Shown here: piece after piece, positions 8,811-18,702 of the stretch
How positions within the stretch are numbered: position 1 is the first letter of the stretch
Layout of the letters: every line of letters begins with the position of its first letter
NCBI GenBank assembly: GCA_026984455.1
Contig: JALSSC010000026.1
Coordinates: 1 to 61,147 of the forward strand
Reading direction: 5' to 3'
Length of the DNA: 61,147 bases
Origin: Chromatiaceae bacterium
GTDB lineage: Bacteria; Pseudomonadota; Gammaproteobacteria; Chromatiales; Chromatiaceae
Position numbers and translations under genes: made by a program
Notes under the pieces: generated by a model
Database searches by the model: none
Told to the model about the DNA's origin: nothing
What the model saw: the letters and a program-made list of their open reading frames with translations, nothing else

Positions 8811-10473
8811 CTTCTTCTATCCACCTGTGCACGACCTGGGCGACCCGCTTGGGGTCTTCGCGCACCAGTTGGCGCGCGGCCTCCAGGGTCTGTTCATAGG
8901 ATCTGGGACCAGGCAACTGGAATCGCTTTTCCGACTCCAAGGCGGCCTGCTGCTCGCTGCTTAGTTCGCCCTCCAGGCCCTCCTCTTCCTCGGCCAGGGC
9001 CCCGGGACCCTCCGCGGTGACCAGCACCTGGGTGTCCGAGGGCGGCTGGGTGAGGCGCCTGAGGGCAGGGCGGACCACGGCGAAGACCAGGATCAGCACC
9101 ACCGACACTCCACCGGCCTGACGCACCAGATCCCAGAACCAGGGCCGCTCCCACAGGGGCGGCTCGGGCAGGGGCTCGGCCGACCCGGTATCATGGAAGG
9201 CGGCGTTCACCACCCGGATCTGGTCGTTGCGGCGCGGGTCGTAACCCACCGCCTGGCGTACCAGTTCTTCGATGCGGTTGAGTTCTTCAGGGCTGCGTGG
9301 GACACGCGTGACCTGGCCGTCGGGAGCGGTCTGCACCCGGTCGTCCACCACCACCGCCACCGACAGGCGTTGCAGGCGTCCGATGGGGGTACGGGTGTGG
9401 CTGAGCACCCGGTCGAGTTCGTAGTTGCGGGTGGCCCGCTTGCTGATGTTCACCGGCTTGGGCGGGGGCTCGCCGCCGCCGTTCTTTCCGGCGATGGCCT
9501 TTTCAGGGGCGCTGCCGGCGGCGGGGGGCTGGTTGCTCAGGGCCCCGGGCACGCCCTGCACGGGATCCAGCCGGCTCTCCTCCTCGTCGGTCTGTTCGGA
9601 ACGCAGGGCTGGTTGGTCGGGATTGTACTGTTCCTGGGTGGTCTCCACCTGCGTGAAGTCGAGATCGGCGGTGACCTCGGCGCGGACCGCATCCTCTCCC
9701 AACAGAGGGGTCAGGATGTCGATCACCCGCTGCCTGTAGTGATCCTCCAAACGGCGGGTATAGTCGAACTGTGCCCCCGACAGACCGATACCCCGGGTGC
9801 GATCCCGGCCGCTGAGCAGACGGCCCTTCTGATCCACCAGGGTGACCTTGGACGGGGCCAGCTCAGGGACGCTGGAGGCCACCAGATGGGTGATGGCGTC
9901 CACCTGCCCGGGATCGAGCACCCGTCCGGGACGCAGCTCGATCACCACCGAGGCGCTGGGGGCCTTGCGCCGGCGCACGAACACCGACTGTTTGGGAATG
10001 GCCAGGTGTACGCGGGCATGTCCCACCGGACCCAGGGCCTCGATGGAACGCGCCAATTCACCCTCCATGGCACGTTGGAAACGGGCCGCCTCCAGGGCAC
10101 GGCTCACCCCCAGGCCCGGATCCTTCTGCAGGATCTCGAAACCGAGGCCCCCATCGCGTGGGAGGCCCTGGGCGGCAAGCTGCATGCGGATACGGTGCAG
10201 GTCCGCGGCCGGCACCAGGATCGCCCCGGTGCTCTGGTCGACGCGATAGGCCACCGCCGCCTGTTGCAGGGCCTGGGTCACCTCGGTGGCGTCCTTGGGG
10301 TCGAGGTTGGCGAACAAGGGGGCATAGCTCTCGCCCTGGGACCAGAGCACCACCGCCACGCCGATGGCCACGCTCAGGGCGATGCCCAGCATGACCCCCA
10401 ACTGGCGCACCACCGGATTGCCCAGCAGGTTGGGAAGCGATGCCTTGGAAGCGGTGGCGGTGGCTTGGCTCAT
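8800..10473 (-). CDS. fliF: Flagellar MS-ring protein FliF
   Basis: FliF builds the MS ring in the inner membrane and is the base of the flagellum. The 557-aa protein has an N-terminal membrane segment near residues 20-48 (VRQLGVMLGIALSVAIGVAV), the periplasmic ring-building domains (ESYAPLFANLDPKDATEVTQ; VHLAIPKQSVFVRRRKAPSA), a second membrane segment near residue 445 (AGGVSVVLILVFAVV), and a C-terminal cytoplasmic tail that binds FliG. Length and architecture are standard. It is the second gene of fliEFGHIJ, 161 bases downstream of fliE. Confidence 0.97.
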   Translation of the reverse strand: MSQATATASKASLPNLLGNPVVRQLGVMLGIALSVAIGVAVVLWSQGESYAPLFANLDPKDATEVTQALQQAAVAYRVDQSTGAILVPAADLHRIRMQLAAQGLPRDGGLGFEILQKDPGLGVSRALEAARFQRAMEGELARSIEALGPVGHARVHLAIPKQSVFVRRRKAPSASVVIELRPGRVLDPGQVDAITHLVASSVPELAPSKVTLVDQKGRLLSGRDRTRGIGLSGAQFDYTRRLEDHYRQRVIDILTPLLGEDAVRAEVTADLDFTQVETTQEQYNPDQPALRSEQTDEEESRLDPVQGVPGALSNQPPAAGSAPEKAIAGKNGGGEPPPKPVNISKRATRNYELDRVLSHTRTPIGRLQRLSVAVVVDDRVQTAPDGQVTRVPRSPEELNRIEELVRQAVGYDPRRNDQIRVVNAAFHDTGSAEPLPEPPLWERPWFWDLVRQAGGVSVVLILVFAVVRPALRRLTQPPSDTQVLVTAEGPGALAEEEEGLEGELSSEQQAALESEKRFQLPGPRSYEQTLEAARQLVREDPKRVAQVVHRWIEEDAG

Positions 10474-10590
10474 GGCGGTTACGAATCGAATACTCGGGAC
10501 GCTGTGCCCCCCGGGCCTGGGTTATCAAAACAGATGTCATCCGGACCAACAGGATGTTGGCGGGGTCCTTCCCTGGACTCTTGCAACCAC

Positions 10591-10637
10591 GGAAGCGAAA
10601 GCTGCGATGTCCAGGTTCCTTCACTTTCAACGGGCTA
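10591..10637. repeat. Dispersed repeat, copy 1
   Basis: The stretch just beyond the fliE stop codon shares the string GGTTCCTTCA followed by TTCAACGG and CTA with a second copy at about 31230-31276. The two copies align over roughly 45 bases with scattered substitutions. The copy extends into the last bases of fliE. Its nature is unknown. Confidence 0.45.
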
Positions 10638-10949
10638 AATGGGCATATTCATCACGTCCTTGTAGGCCTCCACCAACTTGTTGCGCACCTGCACCATGGT
10701 CTGAAAGGAGAGGTCGGCCTTCTGCGCCGCCACCATGACCTCGGCCAGGCCGGCCTCGGTGGTCCCCTGCTCGAAGGCGGTCTTGAGCTGGCCGGCGGCC
10801 TGCTGGCTGGCATTGACCGCGTCGATGGACCGCTCCAGCATGGCGCCGAAGCCGGGTGCTCCGGTCTCGGGCGGGGCGGTCTCACCGCGGCTCTGGGCCG
10901 CCAGGGCACGCATCTGGGCCAGGACCTGGTCAACGCTCATGTCAGTCAT
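10635..10949 (-). CDS. fliE: Flagellar hook-basal body adaptor FliE
   Basis: FliE joins the MS ring to the rod and is an early export substrate. The 104-aa protein has the family C-terminus (EVMVAAQKADLSFQTMVQVR then NKLVEAYKDVMNMPI) and the typical N-terminal disordered part. It is the first gene of the fliEFGHIJ operon, lies 102 bases downstream of flrC, and is preceded by a sigma-54 promoter match, which agrees with class III control by FlrC/FleR in polar-flagellated gammaproteobacteria. Confidence 0.95.
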   Translation of the reverse strand: MTDMSVDQVLAQMRALAAQSRGETAPPETGAPGFGAMLERSIDAVNASQQAAGQLKTAFEQGTTEAGLAEVMVAAQKADLSFQTMVQVRNKLVEAYKDVMNMPI

Positions 10950-10994
10950 CTGAGGTTTGCCTCGCGTCGGTTTTCCGTGCTGTGCTCAAGAAGA

Positions 10995-11010
10995 AGCAAT
11001 TAGCGAGCCA
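10995..11010 (-). promoter_or_regulatory. Candidate sigma-54 promoter of fliE operon
   Basis: On the minus strand the 16-mer TGGCTCGCTAATTGCT fits the sigma-54 pattern TGGCAC-N5-TTGCA, with the invariant GG and GC separated by exactly 10 bases. It ends 46 bases before the fliE start. Placement directly in front of fliE, with an RpoN-activator gene just upstream, supports function. Confidence 0.7.
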
Positions 11011-11051
11011 AGGTTCGTTGTCCACCGGCATCCGTCCGGTCGTCCCTGCCC

Positions 11052-12370
<1,319 letters not shown>

Positions 12371-12374
<4 letters not shown>

Positions 12375-13522
12375 GATTGGCTCCCATGCAATGGCAATTC
12401 CACCCAGAAACAGGCCCCGCCGGGGCCGGGGTCCAACCAGATCCGGCCCTGATGGGCGAGGATCACCGACTGGACCACCGCCAGCCCCAGGCCGGTGCCG
12501 TCGCTGCGGGTGGTAAAGAAGGGGTCGAATATCTGCTCCCGGATATCTGCCGGTATGCCCGGACCGTCGTCGCAGATCCACACCCGGGCGCGGCCGTCCC
12601 GCTCCTCCAGGCCCACCTCGACCCGGACCCCCTCACCCCCGTGCTGAATGGCGTTCATCACCAGGTTGGAGAAGGCCCCCTGGAGGGCGTCGGCATTGCC
12701 CAACACCAGGGTGGAACGGACATGGAGATGCAGCCGGCTCCCGCGGGTCTCCGCCAGGGGCTCGGCGGCGGCGACCACCGCCCCCAGCACCGGCTCCAGG
12801 TCCAGGGGTTCCACCTGGGCGGCGTGGCCACGGCTGAAGGCGAGGATGTCATTGACCTGACGCTCCATGTGCTGGAGGCGTTCGCGCAGCCGCCCGGCGA
12901 AACGCCGGCGCTGGCCGGGGGTGAGATCCTCACGGCCGAGATGCCCCACGTAGAGCAAGGCCGAACTCAGGGGGGTGCGCACCTGATGGGCCAGCTTGGC
13001 GGCCATCTCGCCCATGGCGCTGAGGCGGTCCTGGCGTTCCAGGCGGGCCTGGAGGGCGCGGGCCTCGCTCACGTCCTGCAACACCAGGATACGCCCCGGC
13101 GTCTGTTCCAAGGCCCGCTCGGTGAGGATACAGAGGCGCCCGTCCCGCAAGCGGTACTCACCCCCGGGAGCGGCGATGCCGGCGAAGTGCACCTCCCACA
13201 CCCGGGCCCACGGCGTGCCCGGAGAGGGATCGCCCAGGAGATCGGCGGCCACCGGATTGCACTCGCGGATGCAGCCCTCGGCGTCGAGCAGCACCACCCC
13301 GGCGGGGAGGGCCTCCAACAGCTTGCTCAGGCGCTCGGCGAGGCGCTCCTTCTCGGCCAGCTGGCGCATGCGCTCGCTGCGCGACTCGGCGAGTTCCTGC
13401 GAGAGTTCCTCCACCCGCCGTTGCAGGGCCTGGTAGGATCCGGCCAGTTGGGCGGAGACCTCGTTGAAGAGCTGGAAGGCGTTTTCCAACGCCTGGGCGC
13501 GAGCCTGGACTTCGCTGGGCAT
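12371..13522 (-). CDS. flrB: Flagellar sensor histidine kinase (FlrB/FleS type)
   Basis: This soluble kinase phosphorylates FlrC and has no membrane segment, as in FlrB/FleS. The 383-aa protein contains an N-terminal coiled coil (residues about 1-65), a PAS domain (LLEALPAGVVLLDAEGCIRE), a dimerisation helix with the phospho-His in LAHQVRTPLSSALLYVGHL, and a C-terminal ATP-binding domain with N box NLVMNAIQHGG, G1 box ICDDGPGIP and G2 box DGTGLGLAVV. It is the first gene of flrBC and has a sigma-54 promoter match upstream. The master regulator flrA that would normally precede it is absent from this window. Confidence 0.9.
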
Positions 13523-13556
13523 GACGGTGATCCGGTGACTGGACTGTCACCCGTCT

Positions 13557-13572
13557 AGCAATCTCCATGCCC
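13557..13572 (-). promoter_or_regulatory. Candidate sigma-54 promoter of flrBC
   Basis: On the minus strand GGGCATGGAGATTGCT matches the sigma-54 consensus with GG and GC spaced by 10 bases and a TTGC block intact. It lies about 35 bases before the flrB start. In Vibrio and Pseudomonas flrBC/fleSR is a class II sigma-54 operon switched on by FlrA/FleQ, so the position is as expected. Confidence 0.65.
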
Positions 13573-13599
13573 AAACAGACCGGGACCGGGGATCACTCT

Positions 13600-14898
13600 C
13601 TATACACGAACAATCAAGGTGTTAATGGGATCTCCAGGAGACGCCCCGGCCCGGGCGTCGGATAATCGACGTCCGGATGGGGTTTCCGTCACTGCGACCG
13701 GACTCAACCCTTTACTGAACGCTCGAACATCTTCACCGCCTTGTTCATCTCCCTGAGCAGCGGCAGGTTGAGCCGGGCGGCCTTGTTCAGCCCGGCGTCG
13801 GAGGTATCGACGGCATCGAGGACCGGTTTGTATTGCCGCCAGATACCCGCCACCACGTCGAGTTGCGCCCGGATCTTCGCATCCCGGGTGCCGGGCAGGC
13901 CCAGTTGTGCATCGCCCGACATCAGGCCCTTCAAGGTGCGGTCGAACAAGGCGACGGTCTTCTCCAGGGCGGCGCGGTTGCGCCCGGGATCGATGCCGTT
14001 GGCCACCAGCAACAACTCCTTGGTCATCTTCTGGGTCAACATGCGTTGCTTGCCGGCCAGTGAGCGCGATCTGCTGGGCATCGAGAGCTATCTTGGTGAA
14101 AAAGCCGAGCCAGTCCTGGATGTGGCCATCGCCTTTCTGAGCGATGCCCAGCTCACGGTAGTAGGCCTTCTTATTCTGTTCTATGGCCGTTGCCAGGCAG
14201 CCCAGCGTCGGGAAACCCAGACCTTGGGACAAGGCCGGGTCGGCGATCGCGCGCCCTACCCGGCCGTTTCCGTCATCGAAGGGATGGATCGTCTCGAACC
14301 AGAAACGTGCGACCCCCGCACGGATCGGTCCTGGCAGCTCGTTTCGCGACTCGTTGTACCAGTCGATGAATCGATCCATCTCCGTCTCGACCCGACCGGG
14401 GGGCGGCGCCCTGTAGTGCACTTTCAAATGCCCGGTTGCCCCGGACACAATCTCCATCTCGTCGTCACGGTACGCGCCTCGCGCAATGTCAAAGAGGCCG
14501 GATAGAGGCACCACAGTCTCCTGCCAGGCAAATAGCAGATTGTGGGTCAGGGGCTTATCCCAGTGCTGGCGGACCTCGGCCATCAAACATGCCTCACCTT
14601 TGACCGTCTCATTCCCGGCCATCCCCTTGCCGTGGACGAAACCCATCATCGTCGCGATCGAGCTGACGACCAATTCCCGATCCAGTCGCTCGCCCTCGAT
14701 CTCCATCGTCTTGATCGCCTCGGTCACCATCAGATCGACGGTGATTTCCTGGCCCAGGATTTCTGCCAAGGCCTCGACACGCCTTGCCAGGCGCGAGGCG
14801 GCCGCACTGAGATCAGCGCAGGCCTCGGCAAACGCGGTTGCCTCGTACTGAAACTTTGGCCATCCCGCCCGTTGCCAAATCCACTTCGTGTCACTCAT
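13600..14898 (-). pseudogene. DUF4172-Fic family protein, C-terminus replaced (chimeric open frame)
   Basis: Fic proteins transfer AMP (or another nucleotide moiety) from a nucleotide to target hydroxyls. Residues 1-280 are a clear Fic protein: an N-terminal DUF4172 segment (KWIWQRAGWPKFQYEA), the class II inhibitory motif TMEIEG at residues 64-69, and the catalytic motif HPFDDGNGRVGR at residues 205-216, all intact. After DAQQIAL at about residue 279 the frame enters, out of phase, a PilJ-type coding sequence and continues for about 150 low-complexity residues. The usual C-terminal winged-helix region is therefore missing. The AMP-transfer core could still be made, but I infer a damaged gene. 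Confidence 0.8.
13704..14062 (-). pseudogene. Remnant of a PilJ/NarX-like N-terminal domain protein
   Basis: The reading frame ending at 13704 encodes SLAGKQRMLTQKMTKELLLV and then about 110 residues ending in AVKMFERSVKG. This matches the type IV pilus methyl-accepting chemotaxis transducer N-terminal domain, including the GKQRMLTQKM motif related to the NarX P-box. The signal peptide and the residues before this motif are absent. A stop codon lies immediately upstream in frame, so the apparent ATG at 14081 is inside fic sequence. It is best read as a 5'-truncated gene joined to fic at about 14050-14065. Confidence 0.75.
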
Positions 14899-14977
14899 GC
14901 CCGAAAAACAACGCATATCTCACCCAAACGGCAGGCCACTATGGCCGAAAATACGGCGACAGTTCAGCCAAGAAGAG

Positions 14978-15012
14978 GTTTCACCTGTGAAACGTTCACA
15001 ACTCGAACGTTT
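14978..15012. promoter_or_regulatory. Overlapping palindromes upstream of fic (operator candidate)
   Basis: GTTTCAC-CT-GTGAAAC is a perfect palindrome at 14978-14993. It overlaps a second perfect inverted repeat, AAACGTTC-N7-GAACGTTT, at 14990-15012. Three TTCAC/GTGAA half-sites occur within 25 bp. The site is about 80-115 bases upstream of the fic start, where a repressor operator would lie. No regulator gene is adjacent. Confidence 0.45.
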
Positions 15013-15185
15013 GTGCGGATCGGGTTCGCACTGAACCTCTACCCACTCCTGCCAGGTCCCCATGCATGTCCGACGCCAGCACCATTCCATAACCCAAGAG
15101 GGACAGGATGAGCCAGATTTCACAATGACCAGTCGTGCTGATACCAGGCCAGGGAGGGCGGTTCATTAACCGTTGGGAAGATTAT

Positions 15186-16427
15186 TTATCGCTTGTCATC
15201 GTCTTGCCTGTCGGGCCACAGAATTGCCCTGATGTTGTTTTCAATGAAATCTGCCTGTCTGGATCCCTTAAGCGCATCGGCAATGATGATCTGCCTGCCG
15301 TTTGTGCCAAGCACACGAATGGCATGATAGACCGTTGTCTTTGCGCCGGTTTGCATCTCCCCACCACTGATGCGTTCAAGTTTGCTGATTTCATGGATGC
15401 GCAAACGTTTTCGGAAGGGAATCCCGTACATCTTGCGCACGGTCTCGATCCCGTCCGAAGTGACGGTCGTGGTCAGGGTGTTGCCAATAACCAACAATCC
15501 GACCAGTGTGCTCATACCCCCCATGATGCCGAACGAGACTGGGATAATGGAAGCGGCGCCATGTTGTCCTGCAAGCCAGCCAAAAGCCGCGAATGCCGTA
15601 CCGAAGACGATGAGCAACACAGACATGAGAAGGTAACGGTGCCAAGGGTAGTAAAAGCGCAGCCCATCCTGGTATGAGGATATCTGCACGGTGTTTGAAG
15701 GCACCTCCAGGAGTGGAACAGCATCCTTGACATAGGGGATATCGAGACTGCTACGCAGTGGCCGACCGGTGTCTACCACCGGCACCATGAAGCTACGGTT
15801 GAAGTCGATACCAGGCAGTTTACATTCGACTTGCAAGGTCCACAGGTGAAAGTCGCTGCTGGGTCGCTCGGTGGCTGGCAGATGACCGGGAACGGAGAAC
15901 CGGATCTGGAGTTCGGTTTTATTGTTCAACCCCCGTCGCGTATGGGCAAGACCTTCCCGTTGCCAGATCGTTCGCGTCGAGGTTGATCGTTCCTTTCCAC
16001 TGCCAGTCGTGTACTTTCGCTGGCAGTTCAGGGTGGCCTTGAACTCGTTTTCGGGGCGGTATGGTATGTTGGTTTCGATACGGCCACCGAAGTCACCGCC
16101 CAGTGAACCGGGCAGAGGGTCGAGGATCAGCTCGGTAACACCAAAAGTGCGCCAGGCGAGCAATGCCCTCAGAAAGGTGACCATAGCGACCACTCCAACC
16201 ACCGGAAACATCAGCACCAGCAGAATGGCTTTGTTTCCCTTCTGCAATTCGTCGGGGATAGCCAGTACCGCCGGCAGGCTAAGACCGATGAAAACGATTC
16301 CGAACAGCAGGGCGATCCAGATGATGCCTTTGGCGTTGGAGCGGATACGACCGGTCTGCCAGTCTTTGACCGAGCGCCAATCGAAGGTTTGTTTCGGGTT
16401 GGCCTTGTTAAGTGAGAACAAATTCAT
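15186..16427 (-). CDS. Membrane protein of unknown function
   Basis: I do not recognise this 413-aa protein. It has two pairs of membrane helices: about residues 33-53 (GIIWIALLFGIVFIGLSLPA) and 64-88, then about 283-303 (LLMSVLLIVFGTAFAAFGWL) and 310-332. A large hydrophilic domain of about 190 residues lies between the pairs, and a C-terminal PH-like beta-rich tail (VTSDGIETVRKMYGIPFRKR, then RVLGTNGRQIIIADALKG) follows. The central domain contains Trp- and Pro-rich beta strands that could be a sandwich fold. The open frame continues upstream, but the ATG at 16427 (MNLFSLNK) is the best start. It is a single gene between the fic chimera and the IS110 fragment, in a region of apparent insertion. 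Confidence 0.7.
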   Translation of the reverse strand: MNLFSLNKANPKQTFDWRSVKDWQTGRIRSNAKGIIWIALLFGIVFIGLSLPAVLAIPDELQKGNKAILLVLMFPVVGVVAMVTFLRALLAWRTFGVTELILDPLPGSLGGDFGGRIETNIPYRPENEFKATLNCQRKYTTGSGKERSTSTRTIWQREGLAHTRRGLNNKTELQIRFSVPGHLPATERPSSDFHLWTLQVECKLPGIDFNRSFMVPVVDTGRPLRSSLDIPYVKDAVPLLEVPSNTVQISSYQDGLRFYYPWHRYLLMSVLLIVFGTAFAAFGWLAGQHGAASIIPVSFGIMGGMSTLVGLLVIGNTLTTTVTSDGIETVRKMYGIPFRKRLRIHEISKLERISGGEMQTGAKTTVYHAIRVLGTNGRQIIIADALKGSRQADFIENNIRAILWPDRQDDDKR

Positions 16428-16629
16428 GGGAACCCATAGGCGACGTACGAATGCATCCAGGCTCACTGGTGTACCCCTATCGTCGGTGGCGTTGCTGATC
16501 GACTTATGCGAGAGATAACGCCACTTCTCCCGTGCCTCTGCGAGGAGGGCCAGGTTCGCTTGCTGCCTGACAGCCAGCATGAGACCCGCCCCATCGCAGG
16601 GACCGGGAGGCCCCAACCGGCTACAGGGT

Positions 16630-16744
16630 GTAGCGCCACGGGGCCAAAGGCGTTCGAGACGCAGCCCCCGGAGCGCCGTTCAGTGAGCGACCGGCAGGAC
16701 CTCCCGGTATGAGAGAAGATACTCGATTCCACAGGAGGTTGACC
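16630..16744 (+). ncRNA. Possible bridge RNA region of a truncated IS110-family element
   Basis: IS110-family elements carry a structured bridge RNA in the non-coding end next to the transposase start. The 115 bases before the transposase ATG are GC-rich, contain several dyads and no gene, and end in the ribosome-binding site ACAGGAGGTTGACC. I infer that this is the remaining left-end RNA region; I could not verify its fold or loops by eye. Confidence 0.3.
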
Positions 16745-17072
16745 ATGAAACACTTTGCCGGACTGGACTGGGGCAGCACCGGGCACGCGGTCTGCGTCAT
16801 CGACGAACAAGGCGCCGTTGTCGCTCAGCTCGACGTGCAACACACCGCCGAGGGACTGCAGCGGCTGGTGACGCAACTCGCCCGCATCGCCCTGCCCCAA
16901 GAACTGCCCGTCGCCATCGAGCGCCCCAACGGCCTGGTGGTCGATATCCTCGTCGAGGCCGGCCACCCGGTCGTGCCCATCCATCCCAATGCCCTCAAGG
17001 CCTGTCGGCCCCGCTACCGGGCGGCAGGCGGAAAAAGCGACCCGGGCGATGCCTACATCCTCGCCGATGGGA
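16745..17072 (+). pseudogene. IS110-family transposase, 5' fragment
   Basis: IS110 transposases are DEDD recombinases guided by a bridge RNA. The first 108 residues read as the RuvC-like half of such an enzyme: GLDWGSTGHAVCVID with Asp8, AIERPNGLVVDIL with Glu59, and KSDPGDAYILAD with Asp99 and Asp102. Homology stops abruptly after ILAD; the serine-containing C-terminal half is absent and the frame runs into the CRISPR array, so the protein cannot be active. The break at about 17072 is 50 bases from the first CRISPR repeat. It has the same strand direction as no neighbouring gene. Confidence 0.85.
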
Positions 17073-17123
17073 ACGAAAGAAAAGGGAACGAAAGGACATC
17101 CATCCTTTCGCCGCGGAAAGAAC
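17073..17123. other. Trailer-side junction of the CRISPR array with small hairpin
   Basis: Between the transposase fragment and the outermost repeat are two copies of GGGAACGAAAG and a perfect hairpin, CGAAAGGA-CATCCA-TCCTTTCG. The GGGAAC strings resemble the repeat's own end and may be decayed repeats. The hairpin could end the leftward pre-crRNA transcript, although no U-tract follows. Confidence 0.4.
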
Positions 17124-18524
17124 GTTTCAATCCGCCCCCGCCTCATTGAGGCGGGGGAACCTCTGCGACGACGTATCAGGCATTTGCGAAGCAGGGTGTT
17201 TCAATCCGCCCCCGCCTCATTGAGGCGGGGGAACAAGGCACATTGACATCGACATGATCGTTGATGCTCGTTTCAATCCGCCCCCGCCTCATTGAGGCGG
17301 GGGAACGCGGATAGCCCGCCCGTTGCTGTGCATCAGCACAGTTTCAATCCGCCCCCGCCTCATTGAGGCGGGGGAACGTGCTCAAATCTGTCCGCGATAT
17401 GGGCGAAGAGTGGTTTCAATCCGCCCCCGCCTCATTGAGGCGGGGGAACACGCTGTCTCCAGATCAGGCGCTGGATCTGCTCGCTGTTTCAATCCGCCCC
17501 CGCCTCATTGAGGCGGGGGAACAAGGCACATTGACATCGACATGATCGTTGATGCTCGTTTCAATCCGCCCCCGCCTCATTGAGGCGGGGGAACCGGTAC
17601 CAGTTTTGGCACCGGTACCAATTTTGGGACTGGTTTCAATCCGCCCCCGCCTCATTGAGGCGGGGGAACACAGATGCACTTTCCTAAGTGCTTCCTCCGC
17701 GAGTTTCAATCCGCCCCCGCCTCATTGAGGCGGGGGAACAAGAGGCATCCGATCAACTGTTCCTAGAAGCAATGTTTCAATCCGCCCCCGCCTCATTGAG
17801 GCGGGGGAACCAGGCGGTTAAGTGGTTTGGGTGGCCTGCATGGAGTTTCAATCCGCCCCCGCCTCATTGAGGCGGGGGAACCCCCTGTCCTTAGTGGCGA
17901 CCGCTCTGGACGTGAGTTTCAATCCGCCCCCGCCTCATTGAGGCGGGGGAACAGTGGATAGAAATGCATACACGAAGTTTAGGTATGTTTCAATCCGCCC
18001 CCGCCTCATTGAGGCGGGGGAACCGTGGGAGCGTGGAATCGACCACGCGGGCACTAGTTTCAATCCGCCCCCGCCTCATTGAGGCGGGGGAACATATAGA
18101 TAAACCTCCACCTGGAGCGTGGTATTTGAGTTTCAATCCGCCCCCGCCTCATTGAGGCGGGGGAACACCCGCTTGTCACCAAGATCCGACATGGATGTGG
18201 GGTTTCAATCCGCCCCCGCCTCATTGAGGCGGGGGAACCGAAATACGGCGGGAACTACGATTTCGTAACTCTCGTTTCAATCCGCCCCCGCCTCATTGAG
18301 GCGGGGGAACCGCCAACGGACGGCACCTCGGAGCCGACCGGGTGGTTTCAATCCGCCCCCGCCTCATTGAGGCGGGGGAACCGTCAGCCATGGTTAGAAA
18401 TACCCGCCGTCAGATTGTTTCAATCCGCCCCCGCCTCATTGAGGCGGGGGAACGCTGATGCGGCCATTAGTCTACTGCCCTAACGGTGTTTCAATCCGCC
18501 CCCGCCTCATTGAGGCGGGGGAAC
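17124..18524 (-). CRISPR. CRISPR array, 20 repeats of 37 bp and 19 spacers (type I-C system)
   Basis: Twenty repeats read on the plus strand as GTTTCAATCC...GCGGGGGAAC; I see no variant copy. Repeats start at 17124, 17198, 17270, 17341, 17413, 17486, 17558, 17633, 17703, 17774, 17845, 17916, 17987, 18057, 18130, 18202, 18274, 18345, 18417 and 18488. Spacers are 33-38 bp. The transcribed strand is minus: the crRNA-sense repeat then begins GTTCCCCC and ends GGATTGAAAC, the usual 5'-handle end, and the leader is on the right next to cas2. The repeat holds a 10-bp GC stem (CCCCCGCCTC/GAGGCGGGGG) with an AAT loop. The spacers at 17235-17269 and 17523-17557 are identical. The repeat at the trailer end is perfect rather than degenerate. 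Confidence 0.98.
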
Positions 18525-18702
18525 AGTCCAAGCGCAACTCGATGATAGTATTGACGAGCCACGAAGAAAAGCGCGAACCCTGTCCCGATATCCCACACAT
18601 GTCGGAGAGAACGTGCCACATTTTTCAAAAAACACTTATGCATCAATTTGTTGCCTTGATCGCGAACAGGTGAGCAACGCGACTATCGCTTGAGGTTCGC
18701 GC
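18525..18702 (-). promoter_or_regulatory. CRISPR leader region
   Basis: The 178 bases between cas2 and the first-transcribed repeat are the leader by position. The strand leading into the array includes an A/T-rich block (TGCATAAGTGTTTTTTGAAA) flanked by more GC-rich DNA. No gene is present. A precise promoter is not obvious; a TACTAT hexamer lies about 30 bases before the first repeat. Confidence 0.6.

Noticed and set aside
13704-14081. Independent small PilJ-domain gene starting with ATG at 14081
   Set aside because: The ATG lies inside fic coding sequence, a stop precedes it, and the signal peptide expected of this periplasmic domain is absent; read as a remnant.
16463-17146. 227-codon open frame on the minus strand over the IS110 region
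   Set aside because: It starts in the CRISPR repeat and runs antisense to the transposase; no family features.
17323-18155. Short open frames through the CRISPR array repeating SIRPRLIEAGE
   Set aside because: The peptide is a translation of the CRISPR repeat, not a repeat protein.
17124-18524. Type I-G/I-U or III classification from the 37-bp repeat length
   Set aside because: All seven cas genes are clearly type I-C (Csd1, Csd2, Cas5d, I-C Cas1), with the array immediately downstream of cas2.
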